DNA of 64,000 nt from Nitrospira sp. (GCA_002634385.1 NSJL01000011.1:1-64000), one strand, 5' to 3'. Counted from the first letter of the stretch, positions 36,205 to 45,478 are shown. Program-made: numbers and translations. The notes: generated by a model not told the origin, from the letters alone.

Positions 36205-36356
36205 CACCCTCTCCCGCACCCTCCCCCCTCAAGGGGGAGGAAACTGCTTTTAGAGAATCCCTTTTACCCGCTTCACCCACCTCCTTCCCCAGGAGGAAGA
36301 AAATGTTTTAAAGAATCACCTCTCCCCCTGGGGGGGAGAGGGCTAGGGTGAGGGGA
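36205..36356. repeat. tandem GC-rich palindromes between lysR and modE
   Basis: Three hairpins in a row: CCTCCCCCC/GGGGGAGG (about 36220-36240), CCTCCTTCCCC/AGGAGG (36279-36297) and CCTCTCCCCC/GGGGGAGAGG (36319-36341). The first two are each followed by a similar tail ending TTTTA..GAATC. This resembles REP-type units placed between the tail of lysR and the start of modE. Confidence 0.7.
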
Positions 36357-36361
36357 TCCCG

Positions 36362-37267
36362 CTAAAAGGGCATGAAGAACCGGTATCCCCTGACAAATGC
36401 CGTAAAGGCGCGGGCTGCAGCGGTGATAGGCACTTCCTCAACGCTCACCATGCAGAAATCCCGGACCAGCTTCGCGCCGGATACCTGCAGGATCCTGATC
36501 GTCCCCTCCTTCACCGCCCTGAAGACCGACCACTTCGACAGGAAGGAGATGCCGATCCCCGACTGAACCATTTGAATAATCAGCTCAGGGCTCCCCGCGG
36601 TCATTCTCACCTTTACCTCTTCCGGCGGTATTCCGGCCTTCCGGAAAAAATCATCGAGGAACTCCCGTGAAGCGGACCCCGCTTCGGGGAGGATAAGGGC
36701 ATGGGATGCGAGATCGCCGACCGATGCCGATTCGCTCCCGGCCAAAGGATGATCGTCCGAAACGATGGGGACGATCTCGTCCCCTGCTATTCCAACGGCA
36801 TGAAAAGGGAAGTCCTTTGCGTCTCCCTCTACGATCCCCACCTCGATGCGTCCCTCCCGGAGGTCCTGCACAATCTTTTCGGAACTCTCCACTTTTACCT
36901 GAAGCACCACCCCGGCATACTGCTTCGAGAATCCATAGAAAACCTCGGGGAGGAGATAGGCCGCAGCGGTGGCGGTGGCCCCTATGGACAGGGGGCCCTG
37001 CACCCGGCCGACGAGGTCGTCCATATCCCCTCCCATCTTCCTGTAGTGGTCGAGGAGCTGCCGGGCATGGCGATACAGGAGCTCTCCGGCAGGAGTGGGA
37101 CGCACCTCTCTTCCCCGGCGGTAGAGGAGCTTCACGCCGAGCTCGTCCTCAAGACTCTTGACGAGATGGCTCATAGCCGACTGGGTCAGGAATACCGCGT
37201 CGGCCGCTTTTGAAAAGCTCCTGCTCTCCACAATAAGACAGAAAGCCTTCAAGCGGTGATCTTCCAT
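36362..37267 (-). CDS. LysR-family transcriptional regulator
   Basis: A 301-residue regulator with an N-terminal HTH (SFSKAADAVFLTQSAMSHLVKSLEDELGVKLL) and a substrate-binding effector domain (GPLSIGATATAAAYLLPEVFYGF, RIEVGIVEGD). The family resembles CysB/CbbR-like regulators. It lies 86 bp downstream of fdhA on the same strand, so it may be cotranscribed and control fdhA or the tungstate genes. The ligand is unknown. The start ATG at 37267 is preferred over a GTG two codons earlier. Confidence 0.9.
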   Translation of the reverse strand: MEDHRLKAFCLIVESRSFSKAADAVFLTQSAMSHLVKSLEDELGVKLLYRRGREVRPTPAGELLYRHARQLLDHYRKMGGDMDDLVGRVQGPLSIGATATAAAYLLPEVFYGFSKQYAGVVLQVKVESSEKIVQDLREGRIEVGIVEGDAKDFPFHAVGIAGDEIVPIVSDDHPLAGSESASVGDLASHALILPEAGSASREFLDDFFRKAGIPPEEVKVRMTAGSPELIIQMVQSGIGISFLSKWSVFRAVKEGTIRILQVSGAKLVRDFCMVSVEEVPITAAARAFTAFVRGYRFFMPF

Positions 37268-37353
37268 AGGCACTATTGTAAGGGGTCAAATGACAGGAGT
37301 CAATGAACCGGCAGAAGGACAAATATCCGGTCGTTACACCGTACGCTCAGATT

Positions 37354-40044
37354 TTACTCCTTCTCGATCCTCACCGCACAGACCTTGTACTCCGGCGTGC
37401 CGGTTATCGGGTCCCTGTGCTCCGAAGTGAGGATATTCGTAAGGACATTTCTGTGGTGAAAGGTCATGAATACATTTCCGGCCTGAGAGCGCCCGGTAAC
37501 CTTGGCCTTTACCGACACCTCGCCCCGCCTTGAAAAAACTTTTACCCTGTCTCCGCTCGTCACCTTTAATGCCGCTGCGTCCTCAGGGCTTATCTCGATG
37601 CATTCTCCGGGCACTATTTCCGCAATTCCGGAGGAGCGCCCCGTCATCGAGCCGTTATTGTAATGTTCGCGAATTCTCCCCGTTATCAGCACGAGCGGAT
37701 AGTGCTCATCGGGCACTTCTCCGGAACCCGTGTGGTCGAGTGCCACGAACTTTGCCAATCCACCGGGCCTCGAGAAGAGGTCGGTATACAAGGTCGGCGT
37801 CCCGGGATGATCTCTCGTGGGACAAGGCCACTGAATCCCCCCCTGTTCGAGACGGCCGTAATGTATTCCTCCGTAGATCGGGACAAGGCGTGCGATTTCA
37901 TCCATTATCTCCGAAGGATGGTGGTAACGCATCGGGTACCCCATCAGTGTCGAAAGTCTGCTGATGACCTGCCATTCGGCCATCCCCGCAAGCGGCTCAA
38001 TCGCCTTTCTGACCCGCTGCACCCGGCGCTCCCCGTTTGTGAACGTACCGTCTTTCTCCGCAAAGCTCGCGCCGGGAAGTATTACGTCCGCAAAACGTGT
38101 CGTCTCGGTAGGAAAGATGTCCTGGACAACAAGGAATTCGACGGATTCCAGCGCCTTTCGTACATGGTGAAGATCGGGGTCCGTCTGCGCCGGGTCCTCC
38201 CCGAGGATGAACAGTCCCTTGAAGTTTCCCTTCCTGCATTCATCCAGCATCTCGACCGACGTAAGCCCCGCCTTCGGGCTTATCCTGACATTCCACGCCT
38301 TTTCGAATTTTTCACGCGCCGTGCCATCGGCCACCGGCTGATACCCCGGGAGAGTGGCCGGAAGAGGACCGAGGTCCGAGGCGCCCTGCACATTGTTCTG
38401 TCCCCTGAGCGCCATGATACCCGTGGAGGGCCTCCCGATCTGGCCGCAGACAAGCGCCAGGTTTGCAATTGCCATCGCGTTTTCCGTGCCTGTCCGGTGT
38501 TCGGTGACGCCGAGCCCATAGACGATCATGGCGCTGCCCGCATGTGAATAAAGGCGGGCCGCCTCGATGATTCTTTCCTTTGGAACCCTGGTCAGTCTCT
38601 CTACCCGGTCGAGGTCATATTCCCCGACTTTTCTTATCAGCTCTTCGAACCCCTCCGTTCTTTTGGAGATGAACTCCCTGTTTTCCCAGCCCTTCTCCAG
38701 TATCACGCGAATGAGGCCGTTCATCAGGGCGATGTTGCTGCCGGGCTTCAGGTTCAACCATACGTCCGCACGCTTCGCCATCCATGTCTTGCGCGGGTCT
38801 CCGACGATGAGCTTCGCCCCTTTGCGCAGCGCCTTCTTGAGCCAAAGGGAAACGATGGGATGCGCTTCAGTCGGGTTCGATCCGAAAAGAAAGAGGGTGT
38901 CCATATCCGGCATCTGACTCAATGAATTCGTGGCAGCGCCCGCTCCCAGGCTGGTGGCCAGACCGGCCACTGTCGGAGCGTGTCAGACCCGTGCGCAATT
39001 GTCGACGTTATTGGAGCCGATTGCGCACCTCACCCACTTGGAAAGGAGATAGTTTTCTTCGTTCGTGCACCGGGACGACGAAAAGCCTCCGACTCTCTCC
39101 GGCCCGTGCTTTTCAATCAGTTCCTTGAACTTTTTCGCTGTCAGTTCGAGCGCCTCGTCCCATGTCGCCTCGTGAAAGACACCGTCTTTCCTGATGAACG
39201 GCGTCCTTATCCTCTCGGGGCTGTGAATGAAGTCGTAGCCGTACCGTCCCTTGATGCACAGGTTGCCCTTATTCACGGGCGCATCGTAGTCAGAGGTCAC
39301 TTTTGTGACCGCGTCATCCTTTACATTCAAGTAGAAGTTGCATCCGGTCCCGCAATAGGAGCAGGTTGTCTTTACCTTTTTCATCCCCAGAGAGCGTCCC
39401 CTGCCCCTTCCTTTTCTGTCTGTCAGCGCTCCTGTCGGACAGGTGGATACGCATTGTCCGCAGAACTCGCAATTTTTTAAAGAACGCGGGCTCCCGAATG
39501 CGGTGTCGGGCATTGCATAAAACCCCCTCCCCGTAAGGTCGATCGTCCCGGCCATGACCACTTCATTGCATATCCTCGTGCATCTGCTGCAGAGTATGCA
39601 TTTATTGGGCTCATACGTTATAAAAGGGTTGTCTTCTCTTACGGGCAGGTCCCATTTCTCTCCGGAGAACTCACCAGGCCTGACGTTATACCGGTACGCC
39701 AGCTCCTGAAGGTCGCAGTCGCCCGCCTTTTCGCAGCACATGCAGTCGTCGGGATGATTCGAGAGGATAAGAGAGAGCATTGTTCTTCTGAGGTCGGTAA
39801 GCCTTTGGCTCTCGGTCGTGATCTCCATGCCGTCTTCGACCGGAGTTGTACAGGAGGACAACGGTTTCGCCAAGCCCTTTATTTCCACAAGACAAAGCCT
39901 GCAGCCGCCATAGGGCTCAAGGCGCTCGTCATAGCAGAGGGTGGGGACATAGACCCCGTTTTTTCTGCATACCTCCAGGATGGTATTTCCCTTTTCGCAG
40001 GGAGCCTCCTTCCCGTTTATCGTAATCTTTACCGGTTTTCTCAT
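37354..40044 (-). CDS. fdhA: selenocysteine formate dehydrogenase alpha subunit
   Basis: An 896-residue molybdo/tungsto-bisMGD enzyme read through an in-frame TGA at 38983-38985 (residue 354, context ARV-U-HAPTVAGL), exactly where formate dehydrogenases have Sec or Cys. The N-terminal part is NuoG-like: [2Fe-2S] C37/C48/C51/C65, His-Cys cluster H97/C101/C104/C110 and two 4Fe-4S sets (C149-C159, C192-C202). The catalytic domain cluster (C228, C231, C235, C263) and a C-terminal molydopterin-binding domain follow. Its N-terminal clusters suggest electron transfer to a NuoEF-like partner or hydrogenase, none of which is adjacent. Divergent from tup genes. Confidence 0.95.
38941..38985 (-). promoter_or_regulatory. 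SECIS element in fdhA
   Basis: Directly after the UGA the coding strand folds into an outer stem CGCTCC/GGAGCG and an inner stem GTGGCC/GGCCAC with the apical loop GGTCT. That loop sequence and distance match the SelB-binding hairpin of E. coli fdhF. It supports selenocysteine insertion rather than termination. Confidence 0.92.
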
Positions 40045-40175
40045 CGCAGGTATCCTCTTTTCCTAGTGTATGACACAGTCTGTTTGCGCACGCACGCGCA
40101 ACTCTAAATTCTTGCAATTCTTAGTATAAAAACACGGAAACGGCTGCAGTCAAACTCGAAAAAATAATACCGGAG

Positions 40176-40217
40176 ATGAAAACATTTCATTGACAAAGAA
40201 CAATGAAATGTTTTCAT
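40176..40217. promoter_or_regulatory. perfect 17-bp inverted repeat in fdhA-tup control region
   Basis: ATGAAAACATTTCATTG and CAATGAAATGTTTTCAT are exact complements around an 8-bp spacer. TTGACA at 40190-40195 could be a -35 element facing the tup genes. It lies between divergent fdhA and tupA starts and may be an operator or an RNA hairpin. No poly-T follows. Confidence 0.7.
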
Positions 40218-40264
40218 ATTTATCATTAAAGAAATGCATTTGACTTACTCAGGAAGCAGGACTT

Positions 40265-41092
40265 ATGGTAAAGAGCAGGGGGGGACAAAGCGGAATGGGT
40301 AATGAAACTACACGACTGATCATCGCCTCCACCACGAGCACGCAGAACTCCGGTCTTTTCGATATCCTCATTCCCGCCTACGAGGAGTCAGGAGGACGGA
40401 CGGTCAGGGTGGAGGTTATCGTGGTGGGAACGGGCAAGGCGATCCGCATCGCCAAGAAGGGAGAGGCGGATCTGCTCTTCGTCCATGACCCCTCCAGGGA
40501 AGAGAAGTTCCTCGTCGGAGGATACGGAGTAAACAGGAGGGCGGTCATGCACAACACCTTTGTCATAACCGGCCCCGGGGAGGACCCTGCAGGGATCCGG
40601 GGGGCCCGCACCGCAGCGGAAGCCTTCGAAGAGATCGCAGAGAAGGGATCCCCCTTCGTTTCCCGGGGTGACGACTCGGGTACGAATATCAGGGAACTGG
40701 ATATATGGGACGACACCGGCATTAATCCGAAAGGCAAGGGTTGGTATTTCGAGACCGGCGGAAAGATGGGGGACACCCTGCTGGTAGCGGACAGGAAGCG
40801 GGCATACACCCTTGTGGACAGGGGAACGTTCCTCAATTACGAAACGCAGGTCGACCTGGCGGCCCTCTTTGCGGGCGATCCCGTACTGCGGAACCATTAC
40901 AGCGTCATCGCGGTCAATCCCGATCGCTTCCCCGGCGTGAACTACCGCGGGGCCATGGACTTCATCGCCTTCGTCACTTCCCCCGAAGGACAGCGACTCA
41001 TCGCCGGGTACATAAAGCACGGGGAGAACCTCTTCTACCCCGACGCCGTACCCTCGATTCTGAAAGAGGAGAATCAGGAACACCGGAAATAA
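40265..41092 (+). CDS. TupA-like tungstate-binding protein lacking a signal peptide
   Basis: A 275-residue protein aligned by eye along its whole length with the following gene: STTSTQNSGLF (TTTS-type oxyanion site), PFVSRGDDSGTN, AYTLVDRGTFL and GDPVLRNHYSVIAV. Unlike normal TupA it has no hydrophobic leader; the N-terminus is MVKSRGGQSGMGNETTRL, with AGGAAG upstream. An internal ATG at codon 11 would not add one. It might be cytosolic and serve as a tungstate buffer or sensor, or it may have lost its leader. Confidence 0.85.
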   Translation: MVKSRGGQSGMGNETTRLIIASTTSTQNSGLFDILIPAYEESGGRTVRVEVIVVGTGKAIRIAKKGEADLLFVHDPSREEKFLVGGYGVNRRAVMHNTFVITGPGEDPAGIRGARTAAEAFEEIAEKGSPFVSRGDDSGTNIRELDIWDDTGINPKGKGWYFETGGKMGDTLLVADRKRAYTLVDRGTFLNYETQVDLAALFAGDPVLRNHYSVIAVNPDRFPGVNYRGAMDFIAFVTSPEGQRLIAGYIKHGENLFYPDAVPSILKEENQEHRK

Positions 41093-41127
41093 ACAAAAGA
41101 AGACAAAAACAGGAAAAAGGAGAAACC

Positions 41128-41943
41128 ATGGCACGTCATTTTTTCATCTCTCTGCTTATCGCGCTCTTTTTCGTCGCCGGAAGCGCTTCCGCCGAAAGCA
41201 CCCTTCTCTGTGCCTCCACCACCAGCACAGAGAATTCGGGACTGTTCGGTCATATTCTTCCGTCGTTCGAAAAGAAGACCGGGATCAAAGTCAGGGTTGT
41301 CGCCCGCGGTACCGGCGCCGCCATCGAGATGGGCAAAAGAGGAGATGCCGACATGGTTTTCGTCCACGCAAAGGAGCAGGAGGTGCAGGCGGTGAAGGAG
41401 GGCTATTTCGTGAACCGCCGCGACGTCATGTACAACGATTTCGTGCTCCTCGGACCTGCCAGCGATCCTGCGAAAATAAACGGAGTGAAGTCCGCCGCCG
41501 ATGCGCTGAAGAAGATCGCCGGAAGCTCCACCCCCTTTGTCTCCCGGGGAGACGCCTCCGGCACCCATACAAAGGAGCTGTCGCTCTGGAAAAAAGCGGG
41601 CATCGAACCGAAAGGGCAGAAATGGTACCTGGAGGCGGGGCAGGGAATGGAGAAAACCCAGCGGATCGCAAACGAAAAACGGGCCTACACCCTCTCCGAC
41701 AGGGGCACCTGGCTCGCCACAAAGGACAAGGATACGCTGGATATGGTCATCGTGCTGGAAGGAGATCCCGTCCTCTTCAACCAGTACGGCGTTATGGCCG
41801 TGAGCCCGGAGAAGCATCCCCATGTGAAATATAAAGAGGCTATGGAATTTATAGACTGGCTTGTCTCGAGGGAGGGGCAGCACGCCATCGCTTCTTTCAG
41901 GGACAAGAACGGGAATGCCCTTTTCATCCCCAATGCAAAATGA
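41128..41943 (+). CDS. tupA: tungstate ABC transporter substrate-binding protein
   Basis: A 271-residue periplasmic protein with a signal peptide (HFFISLLIALFFVAGSASA), the oxyanion motif CASTTSTENSGLF, and PFVSRGDASGTHTKEL and RAYTLSDRGTWLA of the TupA family. AAGGAG precedes the ATG at 41128. It is followed by permease and ATPase genes, forming tupABC. It provides W for the formate dehydrogenase encoded divergently, a functional link inferred from context. Confidence 0.92.
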   Translation: MARHFFISLLIALFFVAGSASAESTLLCASTTSTENSGLFGHILPSFEKKTGIKVRVVARGTGAAIEMGKRGDADMVFVHAKEQEVQAVKEGYFVNRRDVMYNDFVLLGPASDPAKINGVKSAADALKKIAGSSTPFVSRGDASGTHTKELSLWKKAGIEPKGQKWYLEAGQGMEKTQRIANEKRAYTLSDRGTWLATKDKDTLDMVIVLEGDPVLFNQYGVMAVSPEKHPHVKYKEAMEFIDWLVSREGQHAIASFRDKNGNALFIPNAK

Positions 41944-42009
41944 CCGGAAAGACCCCACAGGGAGAGCGGTTCCCGCTCTCTTTCTCAGCGTTGTGGCCTG
42001 CGGCACAGC

Positions 42010-42705
42010 ATGTTTTTGATCGATAGTTTCAGGACCGTTTTTTCGCTGATTCTCCATCTCGATTCCACGCTGCTGGAGATTATCCTGCTCTCCCTCAGGG
42101 TATCGGGGGCTGCCCTCGTCTTTGCCTCGGCAGCGGGGCTCCCCCTGGCTGTCCTGCTGGGCATGAAAAGGTTCCCCGGCAGGAGCGGCATCGTAAGCGT
42201 TCTGAACACTCTCATGGGCCTGCCCCCGGTGGTGGTCGGTCTCTTCCTCTATCTCCTCCTTTCCCGCAGCGGACCGCTGGGATACCTGGGACTGCTGTAT
42301 ACCCCTTCGGCAATGGTGATCGCCCAGACCCTCCTGTCATTCCCCATCGTGGCGTCGCTCAGCCATTCTGCCATCGTGAACGTCGATCCCGTTATCAGGC
42401 AGGCGGCGGTGTCTCTGGGTGCACTGCCCGCACAGGTGGCGGTAACAGTGGTAAGAGAGGCGCGCTACGGCATTCTTGCCGGAGTCATCGCCGCCTTCGG
42501 CAGAGTAATGGCGGAGGTTGGGGCGATTATGATCGTCGGCGGCAATATAGCGGGACATACGAGGGTGATGACCACCACCATCGCTCTGGAAACGGACAAG
42601 GGGAACTTCGAGCTCGCACTTGCCCTCGGCATCGTCCTTCTGGGTATTTCGCTCCTGATCAATTCCGTTCTCCATGCAGTTCAGAGAAAAGGAGCCCTGC
42701 AATGA
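42010..42705 (+). CDS. tupB: tungstate ABC transporter permease
   Basis: A 231-residue permease with five or six membrane helices and the EAA-like loop (AVSLGALPAQVAVTVVREARYGILAGVIAAFGRVMAEVGA) shared with ModB/CysT. LMGLPPVVVGLFLYLLLSRSGPLG is typical of the TupB branch. It lies 66 bp after tupA and overlaps tupC by 4 bp. No clear ribosome site is seen for the ATG at 42010. Confidence 0.92.
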   Translation: MFLIDSFRTVFSLILHLDSTLLEIILLSLRVSGAALVFASAAGLPLAVLLGMKRFPGRSGIVSVLNTLMGLPPVVVGLFLYLLLSRSGPLGYLGLLYTPSAMVIAQTLLSFPIVASLSHSAIVNVDPVIRQAAVSLGALPAQVAVTVVREARYGILAGVIAAFGRVMAEVGAIMIVGGNIAGHTRVMTTTIALETDKGNFELALALGIVLLGISLLINSVLHAVQRKGALQ

Positions 42706-43355
42706 GTCTGCACCTTTCCGTTTACGGCGTAGAGAAAAGCTATGGGGGAGACCCCGTGCTGAAGGGATGCTCCCTTTCCCTGGACCGCAGCGGTATCTAT
42801 GTCCTCACCGGGGCCAACGGGAGCGGCAAATCCACCCTCCTCCGGGTATGCGCCCTTCTCGAAGAGCCGGACAGGGGAACGGTCGAATACTCTTCCGGCG
42901 GTATCGCCCTGGCTAAGAATATCTCTCTCAGGCGAAGGGTTACTCTTGTCCTTCCGAGGGCGGGGGTCTTCTCCACAACGGTTTTTAACAATGCAGCATA
43001 CGGGTTGAAAATACGGAAAATGGAGAGGAGAAAAATCGACGAAAAGGTAAACGATGCGCTCGACTTCGTGGGATTGAAACACAAGGCAAAGCAGGATGCC
43101 CGGACTCTTTCCAGCGGAGAGACCCAGCGGCTCGGCCTCGCCCGGGCCCTGGTAACGGAACCCGAAATGCTCTTCCTGGACGAGCCCACCTCTTCGGTGG
43201 ACCCGGAAAGCACTACAGTACTTGAAGGGAGCATCCTCTCCCTGGGAAAAGAGAGCGGGAAGACCATCGTCGTCACCACCCACGATAAAGAGCAGGCGCA
43301 AAGGCTCGCTGATTTCCTTCTGATAATGGAAAGAGGCCGTGTACGCCGCCTCTGA
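42702..43355 (+). CDS. tupC: tungstate ABC transporter ATP-binding protein
   Basis: A 217-residue ABC ATPase: Walker A TGANGSGKSTLLR, signature LSSGETQRLGLARAL, Walker B MLFLDEPTSSVD and H-loop THDKEQA. Short compared with ModC and without a TOBE domain, as usual in TupC. It overlaps tupB at ATGA. A hairpin repeat begins 5 bp after the stop. Confidence 0.93.
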   Translation: MSLHLSVYGVEKSYGGDPVLKGCSLSLDRSGIYVLTGANGSGKSTLLRVCALLEEPDRGTVEYSSGGIALAKNISLRRRVTLVLPRAGVFSTTVFNNAAYGLKIRKMERRKIDEKVNDALDFVGLKHKAKQDARTLSSGETQRLGLARALVTEPEMLFLDEPTSSVDPESTTVLEGSILSLGKESGKTIVVTTHDKEQAQRLADFLLIMERGRVRRL

Positions 43356-43360
43356 TAACC

Positions 43361-43545
43361 AGGGTGTGTTTGCAGGCTATCATCTCCTGCGGCCGCGGCT
43401 TCTGCTGCGACCGGCTGCCCAATATCTGATAATCCACGGATCTGCGTCCCACTCCAAAAGATCTCTGATCTTTCGGGGACCCCTGTCCTTGCCCAGAAGC
43501 TCTTCGTCCGGCCTCGCTACGAACACCGTGTGCAAAACACACCCC
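43361..43545. repeat. long hairpin-family copy (d) after tupC
   Basis: A 185-bp element with ends AGGGTGTGTTTGCAGGCTAT and GTGTGCAAAACACACCCCA. In inverse orientation to copy (f) it carries both conserved modules: GCAGCCGGTCGCAGCAGAAG (complement near 43400-43425) and TTCGTAGCGAGGCCGGACGA (complement near 43505-43525). The centre is unrelated to that of copy (f). Confidence 0.8.
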
Positions 43546-43627
43546 AGGTCATATACGCGCCATGCTTCTCCTTTTCCTCCCCCGTCAGTATCTCACTACC
43601 TATACGGGATCTGCTCTGGCCGGCTTC

Positions 43628-43656
43628 TTGACAACGCTCCGGGCATCTGCTATAAA
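43628..43656 (+). promoter_or_regulatory. near-consensus sigma-70 promoter with long leader
   Basis: TTGACA, a 17-bp spacer, then TATAAA. The next gene on this strand starts at 43974, giving a leader of about 310 nt in which I see no open frame of interest (43546-43973 is otherwise gene-free). An unrecognised small RNA is possible. Confidence 0.6.
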
Positions 43657-43973
43657 TGTAGCAGGGAGTGATGTCCATCCAAATATTCTGATAGGGTAGA
43701 GTACCGCTTCCCCTTCCTCCGACGCCTACTGCTCCGGATACTATTCCGCACACGGGCCTGACACACTTCACGAAACACCATCCGAAAACCAGCACCTCTG
43801 CACAGAGCTCCCCCGGCGAGAGAGCTGCCATCCCGCGTGATCCCGGCACGCACCGGAAACGCGTGGTATCCGCACAGTAGAATCCGGGGACCACGGGAGC
43901 GGAGGGAAGGGAGCTCCCGCCCTTCAGGAAGTCCCGGCGGCCCCCAGCACGTAACAGGACAAGGAGGTGTTAT

Positions 43974-44138
43974 ATGTTATCCTGGGCGATTGTCTTTCTG
44001 ATCGTGGCGATTATCGCGGGTATCTTCGGCTTTGCAGGAATTGCGGGCACCGCTGCGTGGTTTGCAAAGGTGCTCTTCATTATCTTCCTGGTGCTGTTTC
44101 TTGTTTCCCTCATCTTTGGCCGAAGATCGCGCATCTGA
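43974..44138 (+). CDS. DUF1328-family small membrane protein
   Basis: A 54-residue protein starting [20 protein letters not shown] and continuing [19 protein letters not shown], two helices joined at GIAGTA. This is the DUF1328 (YtjA) signature. AAGGAGG lies before the ATG. A paralogue is at 45251. The family is stress-associated in several bacteria, with unknown mechanism. Codon frame and ribosome site are both good. Confidence 0.9.
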   Translation: MLSWAIVFLIVAIIAGIFGFAGIAGTAAWFAKVLFIIFLVLFLVSLIFGRRSRI

Positions 44139-44251
44139 GGGAATGACGCAAGAACTTCTGTACGAGATCCGGAGGATCTGAGAGGGAAAGCAGGAGTGGT
44201 GCACGGGGGAACGTCTCCTCACCTGGCCTCTCCTGTTTTTCATCCCGGATA

Positions 44252-44938
44252 TCAGAGCAGGGTCTTTCTGCCGGAGGAGAGTTCCTCCAGGGCGTCTCTA
44301 TCCTGTATCCTGATCCTGCGACCCTGCACTTCGATAATGCCCTGTGCAGTCATCTTTCCGAGAATCCTCGACATGGTCTCGGGGATGGTGCCCAGGAGGC
44401 TCGCCAACTGCCCCTTCGTGACATTCAGCTCCAGATCGCCCGACCCGTTCTCCCGGTCGCTAAGGTAAAGGAGATAGGCAGCAAGACGCCCCGGGACCTC
44501 CTTCAGGGAAAGCTCCTCCACCAGCAGGGTAAAGCGCCGCAGGCGCATGGAAAGCTCCGCCAGCATGTTCATGGCAACGGCGGGGTCCCTTTTTATCAGA
44601 TCGAGGAAGAAAGAGCGCGGGAAAAAGAAGAGTCTGCTTTTTTCGATAGTCTCGGCATGGGCGGGAAAATATCCACCGGCAAACATGGGCACCTCTCCGA
44701 AGGATTCGCCCGGACCCACAAAATGGAGGACCTGCTCCTTTCCTTCCGAAGAGAGTTTGAAAATCTTTACCCGTCCGGAGATTACCACATAAAAGCCCGT
44801 CGCTTCCTCACCTTCGGAGAAAATGGATTGTCCCCTGCCGAAGGTCTGGTCCACCATAATATCGACAATCTCTTCCAATTGTTCCCTTGGCAGACCGTGA
44901 AAAAGCGGAATATTTGCAACCAGATTCATAATGCTCAT
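44252..44938 (-). CDS. Crp/Fnr-family transcriptional regulator
   Basis: A 228-residue regulator: cyclic-nucleotide-like beta roll (LFHGLPREQLEEIV, GFYVVISGRVKIFKLSSEGKEQVLHFVGPGESFGEVPMF), a long dimer helix and a C-terminal HTH (VTKGQLASLLGTIPETMSRILGKM). It lacks the N-terminal cysteines of oxygen-sensing Fnr, so it is more like Dnr/NnrR or a cAMP-free Crp. The ATG at 44938 is taken because upstream codons have no family similarity. A candidate target is the site at 56840. Confidence 0.92.
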   Translation of the reverse strand: MSIMNLVANIPLFHGLPREQLEEIVDIMVDQTFGRGQSIFSEGEEATGFYVVISGRVKIFKLSSEGKEQVLHFVGPGESFGEVPMFAGGYFPAHAETIEKSRLFFFPRSFFLDLIKRDPAVAMNMLAELSMRLRRFTLLVEELSLKEVPGRLAAYLLYLSDRENGSGDLELNVTKGQLASLLGTIPETMSRILGKMTAQGIIEVQGRRIRIQDRDALEELSSGRKTLL

Positions 44939-45250
44939 CACACAATCACTCCGATACCGCGAATAATGATTCAGGGAGTATGACACAGGGAAAAGGCAGG
45001 CAGAAACCAGGGATCTCCCGAACAGGCCGCCGGGGAGCCGGGATCCCCTCCACAGATCCTGCATCAAAATCTTTCTAATTGTAGCAATATTTCCCCTTCC
45101 GGGGCAAATGGGGGGCACGGAAGCAGCCCGAAAACAGACCCGAAAACAGAATAGAACAGCCATGTTGAAAGCGCCGCAGAAGTATGGGAGAATTTAATAG
45201 AGGACAGAAGAAAAGAGGTATCAACAAGTAGGAATTTCAGGAGGTGAACC

Positions 45251-45424
45251 ATGCTTAAATGGGCGCTCATCTTTTTAGTGATAGCGATCATTGCGGGGAT
45301 TCTGGGATTTTCCGGTATTGCGGGAACGGCAGCCGCCATCGCAAAGTTCCTGTTCATCGTTTTTCTCATCATGTTCCTAGTATTCCTGCTCCTCGGATTC
45401 ACCGTGTACAGGAAGATAACCTGA
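45251..45424 (+). CDS. DUF1328-family small membrane protein (second copy)
   Basis: A 57-residue paralogue of the protein at 43974 ([39 protein letters not shown]). AGGAGG lies eight bases before the ATG. The pair flanks the divergent Crp/Fnr gene, suggesting shared stress regulation. That link is inferred. Confidence 0.9.
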   Translation: MLKWALIFLVIAIIAGILGFSGIAGTAAAIAKFLFIVFLIMFLVFLLLGFTVYRKIT

Positions 45425-45432
45425 CCAGAAAA

Positions 45433-45478
45433 CAGAGGGCAGCGCACGCATCGTGCCCCGTGCGTGCGCTGCCCTCTG
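45433..45478. terminator. perfect 18-bp hairpin between convergent genes
   Basis: CAGAGGGCAGCGCACGCA and TGCGTGCGCTGCCCTCTG are exact complements with a 10-base loop. It lies between the ends of DUF1328 (plus) and rpoD (minus). No T run follows, so it may act by stalling or by protecting 3' ends rather than as a classic terminator. Confidence 0.7.

Noticed and set aside
37354..40044. Two separate formate dehydrogenase genes split at 38983
   Set aside because: Both parts share one frame, the stop is TGA at the catalytic Sec site, and a SECIS hairpin follows, so one selenoprotein is the better reading.
40741..41127. Upstream extension of tupA as a 400-residue protein
   Set aside because: The extra part is an out-of-frame reading of the preceding tupA-like gene; a signal peptide and ribosome site fix the start at 41128.
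44939..45163. Extended N-terminus for the Crp/Fnr regulator
   Set aside because: The extra 75 codons have no family similarity and cover the promoter region; ATG at 44938 gives the normal N-terminus.
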